A DNA stretch of 64,000 bases, from NCBI RefSeq assembly GCF_029870595.1, contig NZ_JAPDIR010000010.1:1-64000 (forward strand), given 5' to 3'. Origin of the DNA: Sphingomonas sp. CBMAI 2297. Its GTDB lineage: Bacteria; Pseudomonadota; Alphaproteobacteria; Sphingomonadales; Sphingomonadaceae. This document shows positions 19,717 through 28,859 of the stretch, piece by piece. Made by a program: the position numbers and the translations under genes. Position 1 is the first letter of the stretch. Every line of letters begins with the position of its first letter. The notes beneath the pieces are model-generated. The model had not been told where the DNA came from, made no database searches, and worked only from the letters and a program-made list of their open reading frames with translations.

Positions 19717-20811
19717 ATGAACGCGCCCGTCTCCCTCCACTCGCCGCTCGATCGGCTCGTCTCCTGGTTCCGCCGCGGCGAAGGCGAGGATCCCTGGGCC
19801 GCGCCCGACCGGACCGCGCTCCACCGGCTGCGCTACGAGCAGATCGGCGCCTTCCTGTTCCAGCACGGCCTGGAGCCCAGCACGACCAATTTCGATTTCG
19901 CCGGCCGTTTCCTCGACGGCCTGGAGGCGCCGCTGGTGCGCGCCGCGCAGGAACTGCTCAACGCCAAGGGCAAGCTGACCGACCGCGACGTCGAGCGGAT
20001 CGTCGAGCGCTGCGCGGCGAGCGAGACGCCCGACAAGCTCGACAAGCTCACCCGCGAGCTGGAGAGCAAGGTCGCCGACTGCCTCGCCGCGGTGGGTGAC
20101 GCCACCGCCTCGACCAGCGCCTATTCCACCGCGCTCGGCGAGGCGGCGGACCAGATGGGCAGCGAGCCGGGCGAGGCCTATCGCCGGCTGCTCGAAGTCA
20201 CGCTCGAAGTGGCTGAGACGACTCGCAGGATCGGCGGCCGGCTCGAGCGCACGCGCGAGGACACGCGGCGCCTGCGCGCCGATCTCGAGCGCGCGGTGCG
20301 CGAGGCGGAGGAGGACCATCTCACCGGCCTGCCCAATCGCCGCGGCTTCTTCGCGCGGATGGAGGAGATGCTGGCGCGGCCCGATGCCGCGCCCTTCGCC
20401 CTGGCGCTGTGCGACATCGACAATTTCAAGGCGATCAACGACCGGCATGGCCACCATACCGGCGACCGGGTGCTTCGCTTCGTCGCGCGCTTCCTGCGCG
20501 AGGACCTGGGCCGCCGGGTGACGGTCGCGCGCTATGGCGGCGAGGAGTTCGTCTGCCTGTTCGAGGGGGCCGATGCGGAGGAGGCCGCCGACATGCTCGA
20601 CGGCTGCCGTACCCGGCTGCGCGAGCGGCTGCTGCGCGACCAGACCACGGACCTGCCGATCGGCAGGATCAGCTTCTCGGCCGGCGTCGCGCCGGTCGCA
20701 GGCGATCACGCCGACGCGCTGCGCCTTGCCGACGATCTCCTCTATGCGGCGAAACATGCCGGCAAGGATCGCGTGGTGACGTCCTCGCTGCCGGTCGCCT
20801 CGGCGGCCTAG
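19717..20811 (+). CDS. Diguanylate cyclase (GGDEF domain)
   Basis: About 364 residues, cytosolic. A helical N-terminal region of about 190 residues with coiled-coil-like heptads (LERTREDTRRLRADLERAVREAEED) leads into a GGDEF domain: DHLTGLPNRRGF, CDIDNFKAINDRHGHHTGD, and the active-site variant GGEEF at about residues 274-278, which is catalytically competent in known cyclases. The inhibitory I-site RxxD five residues before GGEEF is absent (GRRV). I start at ATG 19717 because upstream in-frame sequence is intergenic repeat. It should make cyclic di-GMP. Confidence 0.85.
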   Translation: MNAPVSLHSPLDRLVSWFRRGEGEDPWAAPDRTALHRLRYEQIGAFLFQHGLEPSTTNFDFAGRFLDGLEAPLVRAAQELLNAKGKLTDRDVERIVERCAASETPDKLDKLTRELESKVADCLAAVGDATASTSAYSTALGEAADQMGSEPGEAYRRLLEVTLEVAETTRRIGGRLERTREDTRRLRADLERAVREAEEDHLTGLPNRRGFFARMEEMLARPDAAPFALALCDIDNFKAINDRHGHHTGDRVLRFVARFLREDLGRRVTVARYGGEEFVCLFEGADAEEAADMLDGCRTRLRERLLRDQTTDLPIGRISFSAGVAPVAGDHADALRLADDLLYAAKHAGKDRVVTSSLPVASAA

Positions 20812-20824
20812 GTTGAGGACTCAT

Positions 20825-20926
20825 ATTCTTCCTTCGTCACCCCGGCCTTGAGCCGGGGTCCCGCTTCTCCTTTCGTGAGCAAGGCGGCGGGGCTCCGGCG
20901 CAAGGCCGGAGTGACGAAAGAAGAAT
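20825..20926. repeat. Large imperfect inverted repeat (REP-type pair)
   Basis: The left arm (20825-20861) and right arm (20891-20926) are nearly perfect reverse complements: ATTCTT, CTTCGTCAC.CCGGCCTTG.GCCGG against CCGG.CAAGGCCGG.GTGACGAAAG, AAGAAT. It is a variant of the dispersed REP-like family (GTCACCCCGGCCTTGAGCCGGGG). It lies just after the diguanylate cyclase stop. Confidence 0.8.
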
Positions 20927-21017
20927 GGGAGTGCTTGGGGCCCAACCAGTTCCGCAGGATCGGTCAGGCGCGACTCGCCCGGCCTGCGGCACAGCGGCGC
21001 CAGGGAGACCAGGAACC

Positions 21018-21896
21018 GTGAAGCCCGACGCCCGCCAGCGCTATCTCGCCCGCATGCGCCGCGTGCTCGATCATGTCGACGCGCATCTCGATGCGGATCT
21101 CGGCACCGAGACGCTGGCGGCCGTCGCGGCCTTCTCGCCCTTCCATTTCCATCGCCAGTTCGCCGAACTCTTCGGGATCAGCGTCCACCGCTACGTCCAG
21201 CTCGCCCGCATCAAGCGGGCCTCGCTCGCCCTCGCCTATCGAACCGACCCGGTGCTCGACATCGCGCTCGATTCGGGGTTCGGCGGGCCGGAGGCCTTTG
21301 CGCGCGCGTTCCGGAAGCGGACCGGACAGAGCCCGAGCGAATTCCGCGCCCGGCCGGAATGGGCTCCCTGGAACGCGGCCCTCGCGCCGCTCGCACAGGC
21401 AAGGAGCCAGCACATGACACCGACCTATACCGATGCCGATGTGGCCATCGTCGATTTCCCCGCCACGGCGGTGGCGCTGATCGAGCATCGCGGCGATCCG
21501 GGAGCGATCGGCGACACGATCCGCCGCTTCATCGACTGGCGCCGCGCCAACGCGCTGCCGCCGGCAAGGAGCGCCACCTTCAACATCCTCCACAATGATC
21601 CGGACAGCGTGCCGCCCGCGGAATATCGCCTCGACATCGCCTGCGCCGCTCCGCGCGTCGCACCCAATCATGCCGGGGTGATCGAGGGCTTGGTCCCCGC
21701 CGGCCGCTGCGCGATGATGCGGATCACCGGCCCGGGCGACGATCTGCGCGCGCCAGCCCATTTCCTCTATGCCGACTGGCTGCCCCGCAGCGGCGAGGAG
21801 CCGCGCGACTTCCCGATGTTCGTCCAGCGCCTGCGCTTCTTCCCGGACGTGCCGGCCGGCGAGGCGGTGACGGAGATGTTCCTGCCGCTGGCTTAG
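21018..21896 (+). CDS. AraC-family regulator with GyrI-like effector domain
   Basis: 292 residues. The N-terminal part (about 10-115) is an AraC-type double helix-turn-helix (LGTETLAAVAAFSPFHFHRQFAELFG ... DIALDSGFGGPEAFARAFRKRTGQSPSEFR). The C-terminal part (about 135-292) resembles the GyrI-like small-molecule-binding domain of SoxS/Rob-type regulators. GTG 21018 is chosen for the AGGAACC upstream; the longer in-frame ORF begins in repeat sequence. It likely controls a stress or drug response; target unknown. Confidence 0.85.
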   Translation: MKPDARQRYLARMRRVLDHVDAHLDADLGTETLAAVAAFSPFHFHRQFAELFGISVHRYVQLARIKRASLALAYRTDPVLDIALDSGFGGPEAFARAFRKRTGQSPSEFRARPEWAPWNAALAPLAQARSQHMTPTYTDADVAIVDFPATAVALIEHRGDPGAIGDTIRRFIDWRRANALPPARSATFNILHNDPDSVPPAEYRLDIACAAPRVAPNHAGVIEGLVPAGRCAMMRITGPGDDLRAPAHFLYADWLPRSGEEPRDFPMFVQRLRFFPDVPAGEAVTEMFLPLA

Positions 21897-21936
21897 GGTC
21901 AGGATCCTGTCCACTCGCGCCGCTATCCAGCCTGTA

Positions 21937-21970
21937 CCGTCATCCCCGCAAGGGCGGGGATGACGAAAGG
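21937..21970. repeat. REP-like palindrome
   Basis: A perfect example of the family: CCGTCATCCCCGC-AAG-GCGGGGATGACG. It sits between convergent genes and could act as a bidirectional terminator. Confidence 0.8.
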
Positions 21971-22048
21971 AGTCACAGAAATAGTTAATTAAATCAAAGA
22001 GTTGATCGGATTTTGCCCTAGGCGAGCTCCCCCTCCCGGGAGGACTGG

Positions 22049-22489
22049 CTAGCCCCGTCGCAGATGGGTGATGTCCTGCTTCAGGCCATAGAGATAGGCC
22101 GCGCGGCCGTCGCGCACCTCGACATCGGCGGTCACGCGCATCCAGCGCATCTCGCCGTCCGGCCGGCGGATCTCCGCCTCGAAGGTGAAGCTGCCGCAAT
22201 TGGCGATCGCCTCCGACCGTAGCCTGGCCAGCTCCGCCCGCGATTCCGGGCTGTACATGGCGACCACCTCTTCGCGCCGCACCGGGCGATCGGGCGGCAG
22301 GCCGAAGATCGCGAACACTCCGGGCGTCCAGCGCAGCGAATCGTCGGAAAGGTCGCATTCCCAGGCGGCGGGCATCGGCGCGAGCACGGCGGGCGCACCG
22401 TCCGGCACGACGTGCAGCGCGTTCGCCCAGCCCATCGGCACGCGCCCGGGCGGCGGCGCCGCCACGCGATCTATCCAGTGATTCGTCAC
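22049..22489 (-). CDS. PAS-domain protein
   Basis: About 146 residues containing a single PAS_3-type domain (WECDLSDDSLRWTPGVFAIFGLPPDRPV ... FEAEIRRPDGEMRWMRVTADVEVRDGRAAYLYGLKQDITHLRR). No kinase, GGDEF or DNA-binding output domain follows, so it is a stand-alone sensor or a partner module. Start uncertain: GTG 22489 (VTNHWIDRV) or ATG 22435; the longer open frame upstream has no domain similarity. Ligand unknown. Confidence 0.7.
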   Translation of the reverse strand: MTNHWIDRVAAPPPGRVPMGWANALHVVPDGAPAVLAPMPAAWECDLSDDSLRWTPGVFAIFGLPPDRPVRREEVVAMYSPESRAELARLRSEAIANCGSFTFEAEIRRPDGEMRWMRVTADVEVRDGRAAYLYGLKQDITHLRRG

Positions 22490-22804
22490 GCTACACCCAA
22501 GGCTCCACTCCGTTCGCCTTGCTACGCCTCCAATGGTTAATCTCCAACCCCCGCATATTCCGACGATTCGGTCTTTTAATGTAGGATTCCATCCGCTTGG
22601 CTCGGCCGCGATGCGAACGCCCCGCCCCTTCCCCGCTCCTCGCGCGCCACGGGCGCACCGGAGAGCCGCCGCGCGCGATGACGTCGGGGCCTTTGCGACC
22701 TTCCGCGCCGTTCGCGCACCCGGGCGCGTCAAGAGAGTCAAGATTTTCGCACCTTCCCCGCCCGGGGGTGACGCGGGCACATGCCCTCGCTATGGGCTGC
22801 GCCC
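22490..22804. other. Gene-free divergent promoter region before purL
   Basis: This 315-nt region lies between the PAS gene (minus) and purL (plus). It includes a relatively AT-rich patch near 22540-22590 that may hold promoters. I found no convincing purine riboswitch, terminator or ORF. Confidence 0.5.
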
Positions 22805-25024
22805 ATGACCCAGATCACGTCCGAGATCGTCGCCGAGCACGGCTTCACCCCCGAGGAATATGAGCGCGTCCTGAAGGCGATGGGCCGCGAGCCCAACCTG
22901 ACCGAGCTCGGCATCTTCTCGGTGATGTGGTCCGAGCATTGCAGCTACAAGTCCAGCCGCATCCATCTGAAGAAGCTGCCGACCGAGGGGCCCCAGGTGA
23001 TCTGCGGCCCGGGCGAGAATGCCGGCGTGGTCGATATCGGCGACGGCCAGGCCGCGATCTTCAAGATGGAGAGCCACAACCACCCGTCCTACATCGAGCC
23101 CTATCAGGGCGCGGCGACCGGCGTGGGCGGCATCCTGCGCGACGTGTTCACCATGGGCGCGCGCCCGATCGCCAACATGAACGCGCTGCGCTTCGGCCGG
23201 CCCGATCACCCCAAGATGAAGCACCTCATCGCCGGCGTGGTCCATGGCATCGGCGGCTATGGCAATTGCGTGGGCGTTCCCACCGTCGGCGGCGAGGTCA
23301 ATTTCCACAAGGCCTATGACGGCAACATCCTGGTCAATGCGATGACCGTCGGCATCGCCGATACCGACAAGATCTTCTATTCGGCCGCCTCGGGCGTCGG
23401 CAATCCGATCGTCTATGTGGGCAGCAAGACCGGCCGCGACGGCATTCACGGCGCAACCATGGCCTCGGCCGATTTCGGCGAGGACAGCGAGGAGAAGCGC
23501 CCCACCGTCCAGGTCGGCGATCCCTTCACCGAGAAGCTGCTGATCGAGGCGTGCCTCGAGCTGATGTCCTCGGATGCGATCGTCGCGATCCAGGACATGG
23601 GCGCAGCCGGCCTCACTTCCTCCTCGGTCGAGATGGCGAGCAAGGGCGGCGTCGGCATCGAGCTGATCATGGACGACGTGCCCCAGCGCGAGACCGGCAT
23701 GACGCCGTACGAGATGATGCTGTCGGAGAGCCAGGAGCGCATGCTCATGGTGCTCAAGCCCGGCCGCGAAGCCTTTGCCGAAGCGATCTTCCGCAAGTGG
23801 GAGCTCGATTTCGCCGTGATCGGCCATGTGACGGACACCGGCCGCATGGTGCTGAAGTGGCAGGGCGATGTCGTCGCCGACATTCCGCTCGCCCCGCTCG
23901 CCGACGAAGCCCCGCTCTACGACCGTCCGCACGTGCCGACGCCGAAGCCGGCCGCGCTGACCGATGTTCCCGAAAGCGTGGATCCGGCCGCCGACCTGCT
24001 CAAGCTGGTCGGCACGCCCGACCTGGCCAGCCGCCGCTGGATCTGGGAGCAGTACGACCACATGGTCGGCGCTGACACCACGCAGCGGCCGGGCGGCGAT
24101 GCGGCGGTGGTCCGCGTCCATGGCTCGGGCAAGGGCCTGGCGATCACCACCGACTGCACCCCGCGCTATTGCTTCGCCGACCCGGTGGAGGGCGGCAAGC
24201 AGGCGATCGCCGAGGCATGGCGCAACCTCTCCGCCGTCGGCGCGACGCCGCTGGCGGTGACCAACTGCCTCAACTTCGCCAATCCGCAGCGCCCGGAGAT
24301 CATGGGCCAGATCGTCGGCTGCCTCGAAGGCATGTCGGAGGCGTGCCGCGCGCTCGACTTCCCGATCGTCTCGGGCAACGTCTCGCTCTACAATGAGAGC
24401 AAGGCGACCGGCGGCGGCTCGGCGATCCTGCCGACCCCGGCGATCGGCGCGATCGGCCTGCTCAAGGATTATTCGAAGAGCGCGACCATCGCCTTCAAGG
24501 GCACCGGCGACATCATCCTCGCCGTGGGCGAGCGTTCGGGCCATCTCGGCCAGTCGCTGTGGCTGCGCGAGCTGCACGGCCGCGAGGAGGGGCCGGCCCC
24601 CGAGGTCGATCTGATGATGGAGCGCCGCACCGGCGCCTTTATCCGCTCGGGCATCTGCACCGGCGCGATCACCGCCTGCCATGACGTGTCGGACGGCGGC
24701 CTGGCGGTCGCGATCGCCGAGATGGCGATGGCCTCCGGCATCGGCGCGATCATCGACCAGCCCCAGCCCTTCGGCATCGCCGGCTCGTTCTTCGGTGAGG
24801 ACCAGGGCCTGTATGTCGTCACGATCTGCGACACCTGCCTTGCCGACTTCCTCGTCGCGGCGGACAAGGCCGGGCTGGTCGCCGATCCGATCGGCCGCAC
24901 GATCAAGGACCGGATCATCTTCGAGCTGGAAGAGGGCGATTTCTGCGTGAGCCTGGCCGATCTCAAGGCGGCGCACGAAGCGTTCTTCCCGGAACTGATG
25001 GGGGAAGACGCGGCCCTGGCATGA
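22805..25024 (+). CDS. purL: Phosphoribosylformylglycinamidine synthase, subunit PurL
   Basis: 739 residues, the small PurL type that works with PurS and PurQ to convert FGAR to FGAM in purine synthesis. His45 in [12 protein letters not shown] is the conserved active-site histidine; two AIRS-like halves follow, with ATP-binding segments such as [22 protein letters not shown] and the second-half GDGAA-like and HDVSDGG motifs. I start at ATG 22805 ([13 protein letters not shown]), since the eight-residue upstream extension is not conserved in type. purS and purQ are not in the window. Confidence 0.96.
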   Translation: MTQITSEIVAEHGFTPEEYERVLKAMGREPNLTELGIFSVMWSEHCSYKSSRIHLKKLPTEGPQVICGPGENAGVVDIGDGQAAIFKMESHNHPSYIEPYQGAATGVGGILRDVFTMGARPIANMNALRFGRPDHPKMKHLIAGVVHGIGGYGNCVGVPTVGGEVNFHKAYDGNILVNAMTVGIADTDKIFYSAASGVGNPIVYVGSKTGRDGIHGATMASADFGEDSEEKRPTVQVGDPFTEKLLIEACLELMSSDAIVAIQDMGAAGLTSSSVEMASKGGVGIELIMDDVPQRETGMTPYEMMLSESQERMLMVLKPGREAFAEAIFRKWELDFAVIGHVTDTGRMVLKWQGDVVADIPLAPLADEAPLYDRPHVPTPKPAALTDVPESVDPAADLLKLVGTPDLASRRWIWEQYDHMVGADTTQRPGGDAAVVRVHGSGKGLAITTDCTPRYCFADPVEGGKQAIAEAWRNLSAVGATPLAVTNCLNFANPQRPEIMGQIVGCLEGMSEACRALDFPIVSGNVSLYNESKATGGGSAILPTPAIGAIGLLKDYSKSATIAFKGTGDIILAVGERSGHLGQSLWLRELHGREEGPAPEVDLMMERRTGAFIRSGICTGAITACHDVSDGGLAVAIAEMAMASGIGAIIDQPQPFGIAGSFFGEDQGLYVVTICDTCLADFLVAADKAGLVADPIGRTIKDRIIFELEEGDFCVSLADLKAAHEAFFPELMGEDAALA

Positions 25025-25062
25025 AGTAGGTGCATGCCGGGCCGGCAATGAGGGAGGTCATG

Positions 25063-25470
25063 ATGACCGTTGGCTATTCCGGCACGCCGCTGGCGAAGAA
25101 ACTGGGGCTCAAGCCCGGCATGCGCTGCTGGTTCCGCGACATGCCGGGCAGCGTGCGCGCCGAGATCGATCCCGCCGGGCTGGGGATCGAGGAATATGCA
25201 GCCGCCTGTGCCGGGCTGCAGGCGGCGCATGTCTTCGTCACCGAGCGGGCGCGGCTCGAGCGGGAATTGGAGGCGCTGCTCGCCCTGATCGACCGGAACG
25301 GCTTCATCTGGGTCTCCTGGCCCAAGAAAGCCGCCCGGGTGGAGACCGACATTACCGAGGACGTGATCCGCGCGGTCGCGCTGCCCATGGGACTGGTCGA
25401 TATCAAGGTCTGCGCGGTCGATGCGGTCTGGTCGGGCCTGAAGCTGGTGATCCGCCGGGAAAATCGCTGA
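25063..25470 (+). CDS. DUF3052 family protein
   Basis: 135 residues, soluble. It begins MTVGYSGTPLAKKLGLKPGMRC, the DUF3052 signature, and contains GFIWVSWPKKAARVETDITEDVIRAVALPMGLVDIKVCAVD, the family's most conserved part. Function unknown. ATG 25063 is selected because GGGAGG lies 5 nt upstream; the preceding ATG at 25060 is too close. It follows purL by 38 nt and may be co-transcribed. Confidence 0.8.
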   Translation: MTVGYSGTPLAKKLGLKPGMRCWFRDMPGSVRAEIDPAGLGIEEYAAACAGLQAAHVFVTERARLERELEALLALIDRNGFIWVSWPKKAARVETDITEDVIRAVALPMGLVDIKVCAVDAVWSGLKLVIRRENR

Positions 25471-25539
25471 GCGCTACGGGGAAAACCGGATTGCCCGGCC
25501 CGAGACACCGGTGGCATCGTCGAATCAGGGGGAGCGTCC

Positions 25540-26208
25540 ATGGCCGAGCACGAAGCGCTGCCGTGGCAGCCCTATCCGGAACTGAGCGACGACGTACGGA
25601 TCGCGCGGGCCCGGGCGTTCCTTGCGGAAATCGCCCTCCGCCGCAGCTGCCGCGCCTTTGACGAGCGGCCCGTTCCCCGCGAGGTGATCGAGGCGGCGCT
25701 GCGGGCCGCCGGCTCGGCGCCGAGCGGCGCCAACCGCCAGCCCTGGCATTTCTGCGCGATCGAGGGGGCGGAGGCCAAGGCGACGATCCGCGTCGCCGCC
25801 GAGGAGGAGGAGCGCCAGTTCTATGGCAATCGCGCGCCGGGATCCTGGCTCGACGCGGTGCGCCCGCTCGGCACCGGGGCCGACAAGCCCTTTCTCGAGG
25901 CGGCGCCCTGGCTGATCGCGGTCTTCGCCCGGCGCCTGGCCGATGAGGAAGCCGTGCCGCGCAACTATTACGTCACCGAAAGCGTCGGCATCGCCACCGG
26001 CATCCTGCTCGCCACGCTGCACGCCGCCGGCGTCGCCACCCTGGTCCACACCCCCAGGCCGATGCGCTTCCTCAACCGCGTCTGCCGCCGGCCGGACAGC
26101 GAGAAGGCGCTGATGCTGATCGTGGCCGGCCATCCGGCGGCCGGCGCGACGATCCCGGTGGCGGGCAGCCGGAAGAAGCCGCTGGAGGAGATCAGCTCCT
26201 GGCTGTAG
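25540..26208 (+). CDS. Nitroreductase family protein
   Basis: 222 residues of the FMN-dependent nitroreductase superfamily: RRSCRAFDERPVP (FMN phosphate contact), GSAPSGANRQPWHF, and the C-terminal IVAGHPA segment. The helical middle and SVGIATGILLATLHAAGVATLVHTP resemble iodotyrosine-deiodinase-like and BluB-like members as much as classical nitroreductases. GGGGAG precedes the ATG. Physiological substrate unknown. Confidence 0.85.
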   Translation: MAEHEALPWQPYPELSDDVRIARARAFLAEIALRRSCRAFDERPVPREVIEAALRAAGSAPSGANRQPWHFCAIEGAEAKATIRVAAEEEERQFYGNRAPGSWLDAVRPLGTGADKPFLEAAPWLIAVFARRLADEEAVPRNYYVTESVGIATGILLATLHAAGVATLVHTPRPMRFLNRVCRRPDSEKALMLIVAGHPAAGATIPVAGSRKKPLEEISSWL

Positions 26209-26240
26209 CGTCGGGCCGGGAGCGCGGGAGGAGACGAGAC

Positions 26241-26684
26241 ATGGCCGATGCCGGACGCCGGATCCTGGTGGCGACGCTGGTCGCCGGCACGCTCGACATC
26301 GCCGCGGCGGCGATCCTCGCGCTCCAGGCCGGGCGGACGCCCGACGGCATGCTGCGCGGCGTCGCCAGCGGCCCCTTTCCCGGCGCGAGCGGCTGGGGCA
26401 CGGCCGGCGCGGCGCTGGGGCTGGCGGTGCATTTTGCCATCATGGCGGTGATGGCGGCGCTGTTCGTCCTCGCCGCCGACCGGCTGCCCCTGCTCAAGGC
26501 ACGGCGCCTGGCCGCGGGCATCGGCTATGGCGTCGCCAGCTGGGCGGTGATGAACCTGATCGTGCTGCCGCTGCGCTGGCCCGGCATCTTCCCGCATCTC
26601 GACCCGCGGACGGTCGCGACCCAGCTCTTCTGCCACATCGTGCTGGTCGGCATCCCGATCGCACTGGTCGCCGCGCGGCGCTGA
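26241..26684 (+). CDS. Four-helix inner-membrane protein of unknown function
   Basis: 147 residues with four hydrophobic stretches (about 9-28, 58-80, 93-115, 126-145). GGAGGAGA precedes the ATG. It ends exactly where the DUF418 gene begins, so the two are probably co-translated. Family not recognised with certainty. Confidence 0.7.
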   Translation: MADAGRRILVATLVAGTLDIAAAAILALQAGRTPDGMLRGVASGPFPGASGWGTAGAALGLAVHFAIMAVMAALFVLAADRLPLLKARRLAAGIGYGVASWAVMNLIVLPLRWPGIFPHLDPRTVATQLFCHIVLVGIPIALVAARR

Positions 26685-27932
26685 ATGTCCCCTCCCGCCG
26701 CGGGCGCCCGGCTCGCTTCCCTCGATATGGTCCGCGGCGTGGCGGTGCTGGGCATATTGCTGCTCAACATCCTTTCCTTCGCCATGCCCGAGGCCGCTTA
26801 TGTGAACCCGCGCGCCTATGGCGGCTGGCACGGCGCCGACCTGGCGGCCTGGGCGATCAACTTCGTCCTGTTCGACGGGCGGATGCGCGGGCTCTTCTCC
26901 TTCCTGTTCGGCGCGTCGATGCTGCTGGTGATCGAGCGGGCCGAGGCAGGCGGGCGCAGCCCCGCCGGCGCGCATTACCGGCGCATGGCCTGGCTGCTCG
27001 TCTTCGGCATCGCCCATCTCTTCCTGGTCTGGCACGGCGACATCCTCGCCCACTACGCGATGATCGGCATGATCGCCTATGCGATGCGCGGCCTGCCCGT
27101 GCCGCGCCTGCTCGTGCTCGGCACCATGCTCGCCCTGGTCGGCGCGGTCCTGTTCGCGACCATTCCGCTGGGCATCGTCCAGCTGCAGGCGAGCGCCCCC
27201 CATGGCGCCGAGCTCCGCCACTATGCCCAGGCCTTCGGCGTTCCCGCCCCTGCCGACATCGCCCGCGATCTCGCCCTGCACCGGGGCGGCTATGGCGCGA
27301 TCCTCGCCGATCGGGTGCGCGAGGACGGGGGCGCCCTGTTCGCGCTGTTCGTCTTCTTCGGGCCGGAAACGCTCGGCTATATGCTGTTCGGCATGGCGGC
27401 GCTGCGCAGCGGCATGCTGCGCGGCGCCTGGACGCGGGCGCGCTATCGCCGCTGGCTGATCGTCTGCTGGGGCATCGGCCTGCCCGCCTATGCCGCCCTG
27501 GCATGGTGGCAATGGCGTTCCGGCTTCGACATGCGCGTGGTCGCGGCGATGCTGCCCCTGACCGCGCTAGTCCGCCCGCCGATGATCGCGGGATGGATCT
27601 GCCTGATCCTGCTCCTCGCCCGCCCGGGCGGCGCGCTGACCGCCCGCCTCGCCGCGGCAGGGCGCATGGCCTTCACCAACTATCTCGCCACCAGCCTGAT
27701 CTGCACCACGCTCTTCTATGGCTATGGCCTGGGCTGGTACGGGCAGCTGACGCGCTGGCAGCTCTATCTGGTGGTCTTCGCGATCTGGGCGCTGATCCTG
27801 CTCTGGTCCAGGGCCTGGCTCGACCATTTCCGATTCGGCCCGTTCGAATGGCTGTGGCGCAGCCTGGCGCGCGGGAGCTTCCAGCCGATCCAGGGACCCG
27901 CGCCGGATAGTAATGCGAGTGCCTCGCAATAG
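26685..27932 (+). CDS. DUF418 family membrane protein
   Basis: 415 residues with about ten membrane helices. RLASLDMVRGVAVLGILLLNIL at the N-terminus, GLFSFLFGASM and the C-terminal GRMAFTNYLATSLICTTLFYGYGLGWYG segment mark the DUF418 (YeiB-like) family, distantly related to acyltransferase-3 membrane enzymes. It starts directly after the preceding membrane-protein gene. The Fur-like palindrome for bfd overlaps its last codons. Function unproven. Confidence 0.85.
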   Translation: MSPPAAGARLASLDMVRGVAVLGILLLNILSFAMPEAAYVNPRAYGGWHGADLAAWAINFVLFDGRMRGLFSFLFGASMLLVIERAEAGGRSPAGAHYRRMAWLLVFGIAHLFLVWHGDILAHYAMIGMIAYAMRGLPVPRLLVLGTMLALVGAVLFATIPLGIVQLQASAPHGAELRHYAQAFGVPAPADIARDLALHRGGYGAILADRVREDGGALFALFVFFGPETLGYMLFGMAALRSGMLRGAWTRARYRRWLIVCWGIGLPAYAALAWWQWRSGFDMRVVAAMLPLTALVRPPMIAGWICLILLLARPGGALTARLAAAGRMAFTNYLATSLICTTLFYGYGLGWYGQLTRWQLYLVVFAIWALILLWSRAWLDHFRFGPFEWLWRSLARGSFQPIQGPAPDSNASASQ

Positions 27933-27944
27933 TCTTGCGAATCA
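27914..27944. promoter_or_regulatory. Fur-like operator upstream of bfd
   Basis: TGCGA-GTGCC-TCGCA (27914-27928) is a clean palindrome, with a further half-site TTGCGAAT at 27935-27942. It resembles the TGCGA-N5-TCGCA-type Fur boxes I recall from alphaproteobacteria; that assignment is from memory. Placement 45-75 nt before bfd fits iron control. Confidence 0.55.
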
Positions 27945-27988
27945 GTGTCAATAGCCCTACCTCTTTCCGCGAGAGTTGTGAGGGTCTG

Positions 27989-28159
27989 ATGGTCGTTTGC
28001 GTTTGCAATGCTCTTCGGGAACGTGACGTGCGCGAGGCCGCGCGCGAAGGCGCTACCAGTGCCTGCCAGGCATATCGGGCGCTCGGATGCCAGGCCAAGT
28101 GCGGGCAATGCGTGCCGTTCGCACGTGAGATCATCGCCCAGGAACGTGCTGCTGCGTAA
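27989..28159 (+). CDS. bfd: Bacterioferritin-associated ferredoxin
   Basis: 56-residue 2Fe-2S protein that reduces bacterioferritin to release stored iron. Cluster ligands are Cys4 and Cys6 (CVC) and Cys38 and Cys41 (CGQC), spaced as in the Fer2_BFD fold. I start at ATG 27989 because family members start just before the first cysteine. Two Fur-like palindromes flank it, and bfr follows on the same strand about 110 nt away. Confidence 0.93.
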   Translation: MVVCVCNALRERDVREAAREGATSACQAYRALGCQAKCGQCVPFAREIIAQERAAA

Positions 28160-28167
28160 CGTTCGCA
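28153..28167. promoter_or_regulatory. Second Fur-like palindrome between bfd and bfr
   Basis: TGCGT-AACGT-TCGCA overlaps the bfd stop codon and matches the upstream site in spacing and arms. It would allow separate iron control of bfr. Assignment as Fur or another iron regulator is inference. Confidence 0.45.
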
Positions 28168-28269
28168 ACAGCCAAAAACCCCAGAAATCCGCCATTTTCT
28201 GACTGTCCAACTCGGCGTTCCGCGCCTATTCTGCCGCCCGAAATCCAATTACAAGCACAGGTGGCGGCA

Positions 28270-28752
28270 ATGAAGGGCGACCCCAAGGTCCTCGATTTTC
28301 TCAACGAGGCGCTCAAGAACGAGCTCACCGCGATCAACCAATATTGGCTGCACTACCGGCTCCTCGACAATTGGGGCGTCACCAAGCTGGCCGAGCTCGA
28401 GCGCCACGAATCGATCGACGAGATGAAGCACGCCGACAAGCTGGCGGAGCGCATCCTGTTCCTCGACGGCCTGCCCAATTTCCAGCTGCTCGGCCGCCTG
28501 CGCATCGGCGAGACGGTGGAGGAGATCCTCAAGGCCGATCTGGCGGTGGAGATGGAGGCGATCCCGCTGCTGCGCGACGCGATCCAGCATTGCGAGAGCG
28601 TGCGCGACTATGTGTCGCGCGATCTGTTCGCCCATATCCTCGAAAGCGAGGAAGAGCATGTCGATACGCTGGAGAAGCAGTTCGACATGATCGCCCGCAT
28701 GGGGCTGGAAAACTATATCCAGCTCAACAGCGAGGCGGCCGAGGCGAGCTAG
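28270..28752 (+). CDS. bfr: Bacterioferritin
   Basis: 160-residue haem-binding ferritin that stores iron in a 24-subunit shell. Ferroxidase ligands are all present: Glu18, Glu51, His54, Glu94, Glu127 and His130; Met52 is the haem ligand. I start at ATG 28270 (MKGDPKVLDFLNEALKNEL); GTG 28261 is in frame but lacks a ribosome-binding site. Paired with bfd. Confidence 0.97.
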   Translation: MKGDPKVLDFLNEALKNELTAINQYWLHYRLLDNWGVTKLAELERHESIDEMKHADKLAERILFLDGLPNFQLLGRLRIGETVEEILKADLAVEMEAIPLLRDAIQHCESVRDYVSRDLFAHILESEEEHVDTLEKQFDMIARMGLENYIQLNSEAAEAS

Positions 28753-28782
28753 GATCAAAGCCGGACCAGGGCCTTGCTTCCC

Positions 28783-28812
28783 TGGTCATCCCGGCGCAGG
28801 CGGGGATGACGG
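28783..28812. repeat. REP-like palindrome
   Basis: TGGTCATCCCGGCGCAGGCGGGGATGACGG lies between the convergent bfr and Hpt genes; one member of the dispersed family. Confidence 0.7.
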
Positions 28813-28830
28813 AAATATTCTCAAAGACTT

Positions 28831-28851
28831 GCCTGGGTTCTCAACCCAGGC
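28831..28851 (-). terminator. Probable terminator of the Hpt gene
   Basis: GCCTGGGTT and AACCCAGGC form a perfect 9-bp hairpin with a 3-nt loop 9 nt after the Hpt stop. On the minus strand it is followed by AAGTCTTTG, a weak U-tract. Confidence 0.55.
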
Positions 28852-28859
28852 CCCGGCCG

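Noticed and set aside
20925..21017. N-terminal extension of the AraC regulator
   Set aside because: The extra 31 codons begin in the REP-type inverted repeat and give a low-complexity tail; the GTG with AGGAACC is preferred.
22790..25048. 752-codon minus-strand open frame opposite purL
   Set aside because: Same reason; GC-rich third positions keep this frame open.
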